Positions 28,727-38,108 of a DNA stretch of 64,000 nucleotides are shown one piece after another. The position numbers and the translations under genes were made by a program. The DNA comes from JAJZQZ01 sp963790415 (lineage in GTDB: Bacteria; Actinomycetota; Thermoleophilia; RBG-16-64-13). The stretch is from assembly GCA_963790415.1 (NCBI GenBank), contig CAWBOK010000009.1, forward strand, positions 372,001-436,000, written 5' to 3'. Each line of letters opens with the position of its first letter. Positions within the stretch are counted from its first letter, which is position 1. The notes beneath the pieces are model-generated. The model was not told the origin of the DNA. It was given only the letters and a program-made list of their open reading frames with translations, and searched no databases.

Positions 28727-30676
28727 TTACGCCCGACGGTCGGCCATGTCGAACAGGACGCGCTCGCGGCTCTCGTGGATGCCCAGAGCCTCGCGCTTCT
28801 TCTGGATGTGGGCCATCGAGGCCTCGAAGATGCCCTGCCACTCCGGGATGAAGTGGAGCTTGCCTCCGTACAGTTCTTCCCACTTGTTGGCGTGGATGTT
28901 GGTGACCACGTCCGAAGCCCGGTACCGGGAGTCGACGCCGCCGAAGATGACATACGCACCGGAGCCGACGCAGTAGGTCGCGATCTCCAGCGCCTTCTCG
29001 CAGTAGTACTCGGGCGAGATGCCCACGGCCGGCACCTGGTCGATGTCGTCACCCAGACCGCCGGTCTCGACGATGTCGGCGAGGATGGTCAGGATGCGGG
29101 TGTTGTCGACGCAGGAGCCCATGTGCAGGACCGGCGGCATACCGGTGGTCTCGCACACCTCGGAGAGGCCGGGGCCGGCGTGCTCGAACATCTCGGGGGT
29201 CAGGTAGCCGTGCTTGCCCGAAGCGTGCGCGGCGCAGCCGGTGACCACCACCAGGATGTCGTTCTCGATGAAGTTCTTGACGAGGTTGATGATGCCCTCG
29301 TCCTGCGTCACCTGGGCGTTGTTGCAGCCGACGATGGCCGCGATGCCCTGGATCTTGCCGTTGACGATGTTGTCGTTCAGCGGCACGAGGCTGTCGCGGA
29401 AGGTGCCGCCCAGCATGTAGCGGATGTACTCGTGCGAGAAGCCGGCGACCACAGGGCTCTTGATGTTGGGGATGTGGACGTCCTCGGGCTCGGCGGTTCT
29501 GATAGTTGTCGATCCCCATCTTGACGATCTGCTTGGCGGTCTCGAGTGCGTGTTCCTCGTGGAACTCGATGTGGGTCGCGCCGGTGATCTGCGCCTTCTT
29601 ACTGGTGGTCACCAGGTGGGTGTGGAACTGCTCCGCCACCGTGGCCAGACCCTCGAACACGCACTGGATGTCGACGACCATCAGTTCGACGGCGCCGGTC
29701 AGGAGCGCCAGCTCCTGGTGGAGGCTGTTGCCTGCCGGCGGAACGCCGCGGCGCATCCAGACCTCGTTGGCGGTACAGCAGATGCCGCCCAGCGTGATCC
29801 CGTTGGCGCCCTTGCTCTTGGCGTATTCGATCATCTCCGGGTCCTGCGCTGCGTCGACGATCAGCTCGGAGAGCGTCGGCTCGTGGCCGTGGATGATGAT
29901 GTTGACCTCATCGTCCTTGAGGATGCCCAGGTTCGACTCGCTGGTCAGCGGCCTGGGGGTGCCCCAGATGATGTCGGAGAGGTCGGTGGCCAGCATGGAG
30001 CCGCCCCACCCGGAGGCCAAGCACAGGCGGATGGCCTGCTGCATGAGGTGGTCGGCGTCCTGGTCGCCTCCGCCGTGGGTGCGGTGCATGGAGTCGACCA
30101 CTTCGCGGTCGAAACCGCGCGGGCGGACGCCCAGCTTGTCCCACAGCTCCTGGCGCTTCTTGGGAGCGCGATAGGAGTACGTCTGGTAGCCCTCCTGGCG
30201 GCCCCAGTCGTTGAGCGCGGCCGTCAGCTACCTCGAGGGCCAGCTGCTGGTCGTCCTTGCCCTCGGTGTCGATGCTGAAGTAGCCCGCCACCCTGCGGAG
30301 CTTGACGGGGTCCTTGATCTTGTAGTCGGCCGCCTCGCCCCTGCCGATCAACAGCAGAGTGTGGGCGATGTCACGGCCGTGGTCGGCGTGGGCGGAGGCC
30401 CCGCCCGGCGCACTCGCGCAGGTAGTTGCGGGCGACGACGGTGCCCAGGCTGGCGCCACAGACGCCGCGCTTCTCGTTCTTGTCCTTGCCGATGAAGCGG
30501 CACGGACCCATGTAGCAGACCTTGCAGCAGCCGCCCTCGGCCCCGGTCGGGCAGATCGAGCCCGTCTCGGCGCGATGGAACATCGTCTCGATGCCCCTCT
30601 CGTCGGCCACCTTCAACATCTCGATCGCCGCGGGGTCGATCGACCTCACGCGATCACTCTTCTTACCTTCAGCCAT
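28727..30676 (-). CDS. acsA: Anaerobic carbon monoxide dehydrogenase (AcsA/CooS), three frameshifts
   Basis: Ni-Fe-S enzyme that reduces CO2 to CO for AcsB. Corrected about 646 residues. N-terminal D- and B-cluster cysteines are 42, 50, 51, 54, 59 and 73 (CPTGAEGGCCKVCYMGPC, RGVCG). C-cluster ligands are all visible: IHGHEPTLSE, GGICCTANEV, DIQCVFEG, VGCNNA, VTGCAAHASGK and GSCVDNTR. Breaks near 30408, 30228 and 29502 each fit one inserted base, for instance an extra G in GCCGGGCGG. ATG 30676 lies behind AAGGGGGG. Its place between acsD and acsB makes it the ACS-associated CODH. Confidence 0.95.
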
Positions 30677-30697
30677 TGTTCATTCCCCCCTTTAGCT

Positions 30698-31640
30698 CTA
30701 CTCGCCTTTGAGGCTGGCGATAGCCTTGCGCATCAGGACCGCCGACTCGGGATGACGCAGGACGAGGACGTTCGCGCCCGCCAACAACAGCGAGACCGCG
30801 GTCATCGATTCCCACATGAGACCCCGGGTGGCGCGGTCGCCTGTGCCGGGCAGGTCGGATTCATCGACCTTGGTCTCTTTCGCCTTCCAGGCTTCCTGAC
30901 CCACCGTAGCGATTATGGGCATCTGCATCTTCGCATCGTTCTGAGCGAGTGCCGCAAGGCGATCGCGTTCGAAGACGGTGTAGGCGTACTCGAGGCCGTA
31001 TCCCAGGGCACCCGTGGTCGGGTCCATGAGGATGGCGCCTTCGTCCACGCCCAGTTGCGAGAGCAGCACGTTGAGCTGCTTCGCCAGGTTCACGTCCATC
31101 GGGGTGAACGCCACGACGGCGTGCTGATAGCCCATCGCCGCGGCTCCGATGGGCCGGTAGTTGTCTTCTTCCGCATTGCCGATGGCCACCTTGTGATCGG
31201 CGAGCACCTCTGCCGCCGCCTTGAGCACATCGGCGTCGTTCTCGACGTCGCCGGAGCCCACCACGATCACCGGTACGCCCGCCGCCTCCACGATCACCTT
31301 GGCGGCGGCGGCGGCTTCGGCGGCGAGATCTGCCGGCGCCGTTGGGGTCGGTGCTCTTGAGCCGTAGGTACACCAGATCGGCGCCGTACTCCTCCACGAC
31401 CCTCTTCGTCCACGCGATGGGGTCGGCATACACGTCGCCGTACATGTCGTTGAGGGTAGGCGACCAGTCATCGGGCGCGATGTCCCAGACCTCGAAGGCG
31501 ATCTTCGGGTCGTTGGGCATGTCACCCTCGAACACGTGAAATGGGAAGGCGGATTCGCCGCCCACCATGACGCCGGCAAGATCGGCCTGGCGTATGCTCC
31601 CCTTGTACGACTCGGTTGGGGCCTGGAAGGCCAAATCCAT
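30698..31640 (-). CDS. acsD: Corrinoid iron-sulfur protein small subunit (AcsD), one frameshift
   Basis: Beta subunit of CFeSP, a TIM barrel that pairs with AcsC. Corrected 313 residues, as in acetogens. Conserved stretches include GGESAFPFHVFEGDMPN near the N-terminus, VVEEYGADLVYLRLKSTDP and MDPTTGALGYGLEY. One extra C at about 31340 (GGCGCCGGC for GGCGCGGC) breaks the frame within DPNGAADLAAEA. ATG at 31640 has AAAGG 4 bp upstream; a GTG one codon earlier is an alternative. Confidence 0.93.
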
Positions 31641-31668
31641 CACTCCTTTCCCGAACTACTGCGCGACT

Positions 31669-32634
31669 CTATGCCTGGCCGAGCAGCCGGGCCGCCCGCA
31701 GGGTGTTCTTGGCCAGCATCATGTTCGTGACCGAACCTACGCCACCCGGCACCGGGGTTATCGCTTTGACCTTGGGCAGCAGATCGTCGAAGTTCGCGTC
31801 GCCGACGGTCTTCGCCGCCGCTTCGGCCAGATCTGCCCCGCAGTTCCGGCAGGGATCCTTCTTGGCCCGGTTGATGGCTTCGCACGACGGGCACACGAAG
31901 ACCCGGTTGATGCCCACATCGATGATCACGGCCCCCTCTTTGACCTGAGCGGCGTTGATCAGGTTGGGGAACCCGGCGGCCACGATGACGTAGTCGGCTA
32001 CCGAGGTGTGCTTCTCGAGATTGCCTTTCATCGACGTGAAGACATGCACGGTGGTCGTAGAAGCGTTGCGGTTGAGAGCCAAGAAGCTCACCGGCTTGCC
32101 CACGATGTTCGAGTGGCCCACCACGCAGATCTCGGCCCCCTCGAAGCCATCCTTCGGGTCGATGCCTTCGCTCTTCATGTAGCGTTCCATGAGCTCGATG
32201 CAGGCCGATGGCGTCGCCGGGGGGAAGGTCGGTTCGCCCAGCGCCAACTTGCCCATGTTGAACGGGTGGAAACAATCGACATCCTTGTTGACGCTGATCG
32301 AGTTGATCACCGCCGAGTCCGAGATGTGGTCGGGGAACGGACGCAGAGGCAGGATGCCCGAGACCTTGGGGTCGGCGTTGAGCGACTCCACGATCCTGAT
32401 CACGTCGGCCTCGGTCACGTCGGCCGGGTGCGTCTCGTCACGGTAGCCGAATCCCATCTCGGCGCAGAACTTCTCCACGGCGCCTCGATACATCTTGGCG
32501 CCGAAGTTGTCGCCCACCAGCAGTGTAGCTATGCCGGGCTCGATGCCCTGACTTTTCAGCTCGTCCAGTTCCGCGGCGAGCTCCACCCGAATCTCGTCGG
32601 CGATAGCCTTGCCGTCGATGATCTTCGCTCCCAT
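31669..32634 (-). CDS. folD: Methylenetetrahydrofolate dehydrogenase FolD, catalytic lysine missing and zinc ribbon inserted
   Basis: 321 residues, longer than usual (about 285). The fold is clearly FolD: KDVDCFHPFN, VVGHSNIVGKP and ITPVPGGVG. Two features are odd. First, the active-site YxxxK of the cyclohydrolase/dehydrogenase site (YVASK in E. coli) reads Y49-R-G-A-V53, so the essential lysine is valine, and the usual VQLPLP reads PLRPFP, so the glutamine is lost too. In human MTHFD1 this lysine is needed for cyclohydrolase activity but not for dehydrogenase activity. Second, residues 246-270 hold a CPSC/CRNC knuckle (Cys248, 251, 262, 265) between the NAD-domain strand and the terminal helix. 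With a dedicated cyclohydrolase (FchA) next door, this is probably a dehydrogenase-only enzyme. Confidence 0.92.
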   Translation of the reverse strand: MGAKIIDGKAIADEIRVELAAELDELKSQGIEPGIATLLVGDNFGAKMYRGAVEKFCAEMGFGYRDETHPADVTEADVIRIVESLNADPKVSGILPLRPFPDHISDSAVINSISVNKDVDCFHPFNMGKLALGEPTFPPATPSACIELMERYMKSEGIDPKDGFEGAEICVVGHSNIVGKPVSFLALNRNASTTTVHVFTSMKGNLEKHTSVADYVIVAAGFPNLINAAQVKEGAVIIDVGINRVFVCPSCEAINRAKKDPCRNCGADLAEAAAKTVGDANFDDLLPKVKAITPVPGGVGSVTNMMLAKNTLRAARLLGQA

Positions 32635-32688
32635 TACTATCCTCCGCTCTCGATCTTGCTTGACAGGGTCACGCCGGGGGTCAGCCTC

Positions 32689-33324
32689 CTAGCCCAGTTT
32701 CTCGTAGGTCAGGGTCATGACCCGTTCGCGCAGGCCGGCGGTGGCGGACAGGATCTCCTCCACACGCTGCCAGGTGGACCGGTTGAACTCCTGGTCCTCG
32801 ATCCAACCTACGTTGATCTTGACGTTGAGCGCGGCGCTCTGCGCGGCGGCATCGGCCAGCAGCACAGCTACCCCGGCATCGCTCACGGCGTTCACATTGC
32901 CGATCTCGGCCCCGGTGAGACTGAGTTCCGCTACTTTCAGAGATTGCTCAGCGATGGTCAGCGGGACCTTCGCCGCTTCCTTCAGCGCCACCTGCATCGT
33001 CGCGTCCCGCTCCGCCTTCTGCTGCTCGGTGTCGCGGGGCAACTTCATGGCTTCGGCCACCGCTCCGTAGACCTCGGTGTCGCGCTGCACCAGGACTTGG
33101 AGCTCAGAGCGCACCTGCTCGGACGCCGCCAGCAGCGACTGGATCTCTGCCTGCACGCCCGCGTACTTCTCCTTGCCCACCGTGAGACTCGCCACCATGC
33201 TCACCAGCCCGGCGCCCAGCGCGCCCGTCATGGCCGCGACGCTGCCGCCTCCCGGTTCGGGGCTGGACGTTGCCAGCTTGTCCAAGAAGGCCTTGATGGT
33301 GCCATCCACATACCCTGTAGTCAC
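32689..33324 (-). CDS. fchA: Methenyltetrahydrofolate cyclohydrolase (FchA)
   Basis: 211 residues, all-helical cyclodeaminase/cyclohydrolase family protein that makes 5,10-methenyl-THF from formyl-THF in acetogens. The N-terminal TSSPEPGGGSVAAMTGALG is the family's hallmark. GTG at 33324 preferred over an earlier start because AAAGGAG precedes it by 5 bp. Sits between cooC and folD in the methyl-branch order. Formimino-THF cyclodeaminase is the alternative reading but the operon argues for the C1-pathway role. Confidence 0.92.
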   Translation of the reverse strand: MTTGYVDGTIKAFLDKLATSSPEPGGGSVAAMTGALGAGLVSMVASLTVGKEKYAGVQAEIQSLLAASEQVRSELQVLVQRDTEVYGAVAEAMKLPRDTEQQKAERDATMQVALKEAAKVPLTIAEQSLKVAELSLTGAEIGNVNAVSDAGVAVLLADAAAQSAALNVKINVGWIEDQEFNRSTWQRVEEILSATAGLRERVMTLTYEKLG

Positions 33325-33376
33325 CAGATCTCCTTTCTCACCACACACCCCGAAGGGCCGGCCGAACCAGCGGCCG

Positions 33377-34138
33377 CTATGGCATCACGTACGTGTCGAC
33401 CAGCGCACCCACAGCGACCAGGCTCTCGGCCGTGTCGGGCAACTGGAATACATCACGGCCCGCCAGGTCACCCTCGAACAACAGAGGATCCTGCGGGATG
33501 GTTCCGGCCAGAGGTACAGAAGTGTAACCGAGGATCGCGTCCACGTCCGCCCCCGCGGGCACGCGGTTGACGACCACGTACCGCTCGGCGACGACCAACC
33601 CCATCTCGTCGATCAGTCCGCTGATGCGTTCCACCGTGCGCATGCCTCGGACCGTAGGGTCGGTGACGATGAACATCACGTCGACGTCGCGGGTGGTGTG
33701 GCGACTCAGGTGCTCCAGCCCCCCCTCGTTGTCCATGACCACCCAGGGGTATTCTTTCGCCAGAGTCTTGATGTACTCGCGGAACAGGTTGTTCGCGTAG
33801 CAGTAGCAGCCCGGCCCCTCCGGGCGACCCATGACGAGCAGGTCGTAGCCGTCGGCCTCGGCCAAGGCTTCGTGCATCTTGTACTCGATCCAACTCTGCT
33901 TGTCCCAGCCGGTCGGGATCTCGCGGGCACCCATGAAGCCCTGCTCGCGGACCGCGCCTACGGACATCTTAGGCACGGTGCCCAGCACTTCGCCCAAGTT
34001 GGCATTGGGGTCGGCGTCGACCGCCAGGATGGGCGAACGACCTCGGCCGAGAAGCTCTCGGATCAGCAGTCCGGAGAGGGTGGTCTTGCCGGTACCGCCT
34101 TTGCCGGCGACGGCCACCGTGCGGGTCGTCTGACCCAC
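33377..34138 (-). CDS. cooC: CODH/ACS nickel-insertion ATPase (CooC/AcsF)
   Basis: 253-residue MinD/SIMIBI ATPase that matures CODH or ACS with nickel. Deviant Walker A AGKGGTGKTTL (residues 11-21) with the signature lysine, and the metal-binding Cys-X-Cys Cys111/Cys113 in GPGCYCYANN, equivalent to Cys112/114 of CooC1. MDNEGGLEHLSR and VVVNR follow as usual. GTG at 34138 overlaps the acsV stop (TAGTG) and has GGGAG 7 bp upstream. Confidence 0.93.
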   Translation of the reverse strand: MGQTTRTVAVAGKGGTGKTTLSGLLIRELLGRGRSPILAVDADPNANLGEVLGTVPKMSVGAVREQGFMGAREIPTGWDKQSWIEYKMHEALAEADGYDLLVMGRPEGPGCYCYANNLFREYIKTLAKEYPWVVMDNEGGLEHLSRHTTRDVDVMFIVTDPTVRGMRTVERISGLIDEMGLVVAERYVVVNRVPAGADVDAILGYTSVPLAGTIPQDPLLFEGDLAGRDVFQLPDTAESLVAVGALVDTYVMP

Positions 34139-36096
34139 TACCGAACTCCCGGGGCGGTCTCGGCCAGTATGCGTTCCATCTCGGGAAAGTAGACCATGTC
34201 GGTGTGAGGCAGGAACATCGCGGCCATGTAGTGATCCATGAACGTCTGGTTGTCGGAAAGCTCGACGATGGTCATGGTCATGGCCACTTGTTCGGCCGCC
34301 TTTATCATATCCTTGGAGAACGAGACCAGGCGGGCCCCGAGTAGCGAGCCGTTGCCCAGGAAGGTGAACTTGTCCACGTCCACCTCGGGGAACAGCCCGA
34401 TGGACTGGGCCTGTTCGATGCGCAGGTGCTTGCCGAAGCCACCCGCGACGTAGATCTGCTCCAAGTCTGACCAATCGAGGCCGACGCTCTCCAGCAGGGT
34501 CTTGATACCGGCAAAGACAGCGCCTTTCGCTCTGACCAGGTTGTCTATGTCGGCTTCGGTCACGACGATCTCTTCGCCGCTGCCCGACAGTTCCGCCTCG
34601 ACCAGCACGTATTCGTTCGCCCCGTCGTTCTCCCGCACCCGCCACGTGTCGAGTCCGGTCTTGAATCTGCCGTTCTGCGAGATCACGCCGGCCTTGAGCA
34701 ACTCGGCCACTGCGTCGATGACGCCCGAGCCGCAGATGCCGATGGGCTTCAGATCGGCGACCGTCAGAATAGTCGGCTCGAACGTGACGGGATCGATCTC
34801 CACGGTCTCGATGGCGCCATCGGTGGCCCTCATTCCGTGCTTGATACCCCCACCTTCGAAGGCGGGGCCTGCGGAACACGAGGTGGCGATGAGCCATTCC
34901 CTATTGCCGATCACGACTTCGCCGTTGGTGCCTATGTCGATGTACAGCGTTATCTTCTCGGTCTCGAATACTCCGGAGCCCACGATGCCGGCGACGATGT
35001 CGCCGCCGACGTAGCTGGAAACGCTGGGGAACGTGTAGAGGTGCACGTGCCGGCCTACTTTGATGCCGCCGCCCAAGTTGACCGCCCGCACCGCCGGGAT
35101 GAAGTCGGCCGGTGGCACGTACGGAGCCATACGCAGGTACTTCGGGTCGATACCCAGCAAGAGGCAGGTCATGGTCGTATTGCCTGCCGCCGTCATGTGG
35201 CTGATCATCTCGGGATCTATCCCGGTCCTCTCGACCAGCTTGCCGACGATGCCGTTGATGGTGTCGACGATCGCCTGTTGCAGGCGTCGTCTGCCGCCGG
35301 GCTTCTGAGACTGTACGATGCGGGTGATGACATCCTCGCCGAAGCTCACCTGCTGGTTGTAGTCCGAAGCCTGGGCGAGGGTGACGCCGCGGTTGAGGTC
35401 GAGGAGTTGCCCCCAGACCGTCGTGGTGCCGATATCGAGCACGACCGAGTAGTCGAAATCGCACTCAGTGCCTGCCTGGACATCGATGACCTTGAATCCG
35501 TAGGCCGTGTCGACAAGGGTTGCCGTTATGGCCCAGTCCTTCTCACGAAGCACGCTGGGCATGTTCCGGATCCAGATGGAGTCCACCGAGACATTCGCGA
35601 AACCGAACTGGTCCTTGAGCGCCTTCTTGAGCCGCGATAGGTCGTTGAGATTGTCACCTTCGGACGGAGGCGTGAGTTGCATGCAGAGCTTCCTCACGAC
35701 GGGATCGAGCGACCAACCCGTGACCAAGCTCTCGAGTTCGACCGGCGAAAGGATGCGGCCTTTTCGTTCGCCACGCACGCCCCGATCGAGCGTGCCGGCG
35801 TTGCCCATGCGGGAAGACTCCGGCACGAAGATCTCGAGATCGGAGAGAACGTACGTCTGACACGCCAGGCGCGTCCCGCCCGCCCACTCGTCGTCGTCGA
35901 GTTTCGCGGGCCTCTGGGCCTTCACCTCACCCGAGAGCACCTGGACGCGGCATTTACCGCACGAGCCGGTGCCCCCACAGGACGCGTTGATATGGATGTT
36001 GGCCTGCATCGCCGCGCGGAGGATGGACTCCCCGCGCGGCACCTCAGGCACGTCTATATCACCCGGCTGAAAGGCAAGGGTGTGGCGCGTCCTCAT
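34138..36096 (-). CDS. acsV: Reductive activator of corrinoid iron-sulfur protein (AcsV/RACo)
   Basis: 652 residues. N-terminal plant-type [2Fe-2S] domain with Cys40, 46, 49 and 79 (NASCGGTGSCGKCR, RLACQ), then a linker and a C-terminal ASKHA ATPase domain (VVLDIGTTTVWGQLLD, DIGTNGEVVIG, VAGGFG). It uses ATP to re-reduce inactive Co(II) of CFeSP to Co(I). Length and layout match RACo of Carboxydothermus and Moorella. Second gene of the operon, after fhs. Confidence 0.93.
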   Translation of the reverse strand: MRTRHTLAFQPGDIDVPEVPRGESILRAAMQANIHINASCGGTGSCGKCRVQVLSGEVKAQRPAKLDDDEWAGGTRLACQTYVLSDLEIFVPESSRMGNAGTLDRGVRGERKGRILSPVELESLVTGWSLDPVVRKLCMQLTPPSEGDNLNDLSRLKKALKDQFGFANVSVDSIWIRNMPSVLREKDWAITATLVDTAYGFKVIDVQAGTECDFDYSVVLDIGTTTVWGQLLDLNRGVTLAQASDYNQQVSFGEDVITRIVQSQKPGGRRRLQQAIVDTINGIVGKLVERTGIDPEMISHMTAAGNTTMTCLLLGIDPKYLRMAPYVPPADFIPAVRAVNLGGGIKVGRHVHLYTFPSVSSYVGGDIVAGIVGSGVFETEKITLYIDIGTNGEVVIGNREWLIATSCSAGPAFEGGGIKHGMRATDGAIETVEIDPVTFEPTILTVADLKPIGICGSGVIDAVAELLKAGVISQNGRFKTGLDTWRVRENDGANEYVLVEAELSGSGEEIVVTEADIDNLVRAKGAVFAGIKTLLESVGLDWSDLEQIYVAGGFGKHLRIEQAQSIGLFPEVDVDKFTFLGNGSLLGARLVSFSKDMIKAAEQVAMTMTIVELSDNQTFMDHYMAAMFLPHTDMVYFPEMERILAETAPGVR

Positions 36097-36136
36097 GCGT
36101 CAGCCATCTGAATGTGAGCGGGAGATTCGCAGCCTC

Positions 36137-37798
36137 CTAGAACAGGCCGACGATCTTGCCGTCGACCAAGTCGATGGCCTCGGCCGCGGGGACCTTGGGA
36201 AGGCCAGGCATGGTCATCATCTTACCACAGACGGGTACGATGAAGCCTGAGCCGGCCGACAGGCGGACCTCGCGCACGGTGAGGCGCCAGCCACGCGGAC
36301 GACCGATCTTGGTCTTGTCATCCGAGAGGGAGGCCTGCGTCTTCGCCATGCAGATGGGGAGGTCGCTGTAGCCCAGCTTGACGTAGAGGTTGATGGCCTC
36401 CTCGGCCTCGGGAGTGTAGTCGACGCCATCGGCTCCGTAGATCTTGGTGGCGATGGCCTCGATCTTCTCCTTGATGGGCTGATCGAGCTCATAGAGGAAC
36501 TTGAAGTTAGGCTTCTCCTCGTTGCAGATACGCACGACTTCATTGGCCAGATCGATCCCGCCATCGCCGCCCTTGGCCCAGATCTCCGCAAGGACGACCC
36601 TGGCGCCCATGGCCGTGACCTGCTCGTCGAGGAGCTTGATCTCGTTCTCGGTATCGTCCGGGAAGCGGTTTATGGCTACGACGACCGGCACCCCGTAGAG
36701 GTGCATGTTCTCCACGTGCTTCTGCAGGTTCTCAAGACCCTTGACGAGCGCCTCCAGATTCTCTTGCTTGAGGTCGGCGAACGCGACCCCACCATGCATC
36801 TTCAGCGCCCGGATGGTCGCCACCAGCACCACGCAGTCGGGCACCAGACCGGCATAGCGGCACTTGATGTCGAAGAACTTCTCGGCGCCCAGGTCGGCGG
36901 CGAAACCGGCTTCGGTCACGCAGTAGTCGGCCAGCTTCAGGGCCAGTTTGGTGGCCTGCACCGAGTTGCAGCCGTGGGCGATATTGGCGAACGGGCCCCC
37001 GTGAAGGATGGCGGGCGTGTTCTCGAGGGTCTGCACGAGGTTCGGCATCAGGGCGTCCTTCAAGAGGACCGCCATAGAGCCGGCCACGTTCAGATCGGCC
37101 GTCGTGACCGGATTCCCGTCCTTGTCGAAGCCGAAGATGATCCGTGACAGACGGGCTTTGAGATCTTCGAGGTCCAAGGCCAGACACAGGATAGCCATCA
37201 CTTCGGAGGCCACCGTGATATCGAAGCGGCTCTTCCGCGGAACACCTTCGCCGTCGAGGCCGACTTCGATGCTCCGCAGGGCACGATCGTTCAGATCGAC
37301 CACCCGTGGCCAGAGGATGTTCTCGGTGTCGATGTTACGGTCGTTGCCGTGGAACAGGTGATTGTCGAGCACAGCCGCGGCAAGGTTGTGCGCCGTACTG
37401 ATGGCGTGCATGTCGCCGGTGAAGTGGAGATTGATGTCCTCCATCGGCACGACTTGGGCATAGCCACCGCCGGCGGCCCCGCCCTTGATGCCGAACGACG
37501 GGCCCAGCGAGGGCTCGCGCAGCGTGGTGATCACCGACTTGCCGATCTTGGCCAGACCCTGCGAGAGTCCGACGTTGATGGTGGTCTTGCCTTCTCCCGC
37601 CGGAGTCGGCGTGATGGCGGTGCAGAGGATGAGCTTGCCGTCGGGGCGGTCTTTGAACTTGTCGAACACGTCGAGGTGGATCTTGGCCTTGTACTTGCCG
37701 TACAGGTCGAGATCGTCGGGGCCCAACCCAATGTCTGCGGCCACGTCGATGATCGGCTTCATTGTTGCTTCCTGGGCGATCTGAATGTCGCTCTTCAC
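36137..37798 (-). CDS. fhs: Formate-tetrahydrofolate ligase
   Basis: ATP-dependent activation of formate to 10-formyl-THF. 553 residues, typical. P-loop TPTPAGEGKTT at about residues 65-75; other family stretches are PSLGPSFGIKGGAAGGGYAQV, DMHAISTAHNL and HGGPFANIAHGCNS. The GTG at 37798 (VKSDIQIAQEATMKPI) matches the usual MKSDIEIAQ start and has AAGGAG 7 bp upstream. First gene of the Wood-Ljungdahl run, with a good promoter 42 bp ahead. Confidence 0.97.
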   Translation of the reverse strand: MKSDIQIAQEATMKPIIDVAADIGLGPDDLDLYGKYKAKIHLDVFDKFKDRPDGKLILCTAITPTPAGEGKTTINVGLSQGLAKIGKSVITTLREPSLGPSFGIKGGAAGGGYAQVVPMEDINLHFTGDMHAISTAHNLAAAVLDNHLFHGNDRNIDTENILWPRVVDLNDRALRSIEVGLDGEGVPRKSRFDITVASEVMAILCLALDLEDLKARLSRIIFGFDKDGNPVTTADLNVAGSMAVLLKDALMPNLVQTLENTPAILHGGPFANIAHGCNSVQATKLALKLADYCVTEAGFAADLGAEKFFDIKCRYAGLVPDCVVLVATIRALKMHGGVAFADLKQENLEALVKGLENLQKHVENMHLYGVPVVVAINRFPDDTENEIKLLDEQVTAMGARVVLAEIWAKGGDGGIDLANEVVRICNEEKPNFKFLYELDQPIKEKIEAIATKIYGADGVDYTPEAEEAINLYVKLGYSDLPICMAKTQASLSDDKTKIGRPRGWRLTVREVRLSAGSGFIVPVCGKMMTMPGLPKVPAAEAIDLVDGKIVGLF

Positions 37799-37839
37799 CC
37801 TGCTTCTCCTTCTCACTCGGGTCCATGGTCCGAGCGCTC

Positions 37840-37867
37840 ATTATAGTAACGACCGGCTCTAATGCAA
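37840..37867 (-). promoter_or_regulatory. Probable promoter of the Wood-Ljungdahl operon
   Basis: On the minus strand a consensus -10 TATAAT (37845-37840) is preceded after 16 bp by TTGCAT (37867-37862). The start of fhs is about 42 bp downstream. No other promoter as good was found within the following 26 kb of same-strand genes. Confidence 0.6.
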
Positions 37868-37948
37868 TACCCGTCGCGTAGATGGCGGCCCTTCAGCCGT
37901 CGATTCTTGCCACTCAGCCTCCGATATGTACCTCTTACGGGGCCAAGC

Positions 37949-38107
37949 AGGCTGTTGAAGAGTGACGCTTCGCCGCCAGGGCGCGATGGGCATGCGTGAG
38001 ACAAGGACGCAGGAAGCGCTCGTAGCAGCGCTACGTGCGCGACCGAGGACGCCGTATCGCGCCGGCCAGTGCGTTCTGGGGGCCAAGGCTTCGATCGTCA
38101 ACAGCCT
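37949..38107. mobile_element. MITE-like non-autonomous element, 159 bp
   Basis: The segment is bounded by perfect 10-bp terminal inverted repeats AGGCTGTTGA (37949-37958) and TCAACAGCCT (38098-38107), has no convincing reading frame, and has an internal hairpin CGTAGC-AGC-GCTACG near 38020-38035. The right end touches the larC stop codon (38111-38109). This is the layout of a miniature inverted-repeat element; the GGCTGTTGA end is reminiscent of dispersed repeats in other bacteria, but copy number and any parent transposase cannot be seen here. With the fhs promoter it fills the only gene-free stretch longer than 300 bp (37799-38108). Confidence 0.55.
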
Positions 38108-38108
38108 C

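Noticed and set aside
28727..30676. Programmed ribosomal frameshifting in acsA, acsB or acsD
   Set aside because: Break sites share no slippery heptamer or downstream structure, and each is a +1 base like those in unrelated genes.
31567..33570. Open frame of 667 codons on the plus strand across acsD, folD and fchA
   Set aside because: It is opposite three strongly recognised genes, has low-complexity His/Arg/Gly-rich translation and no family similarity. High GC makes long antisense frames common here.
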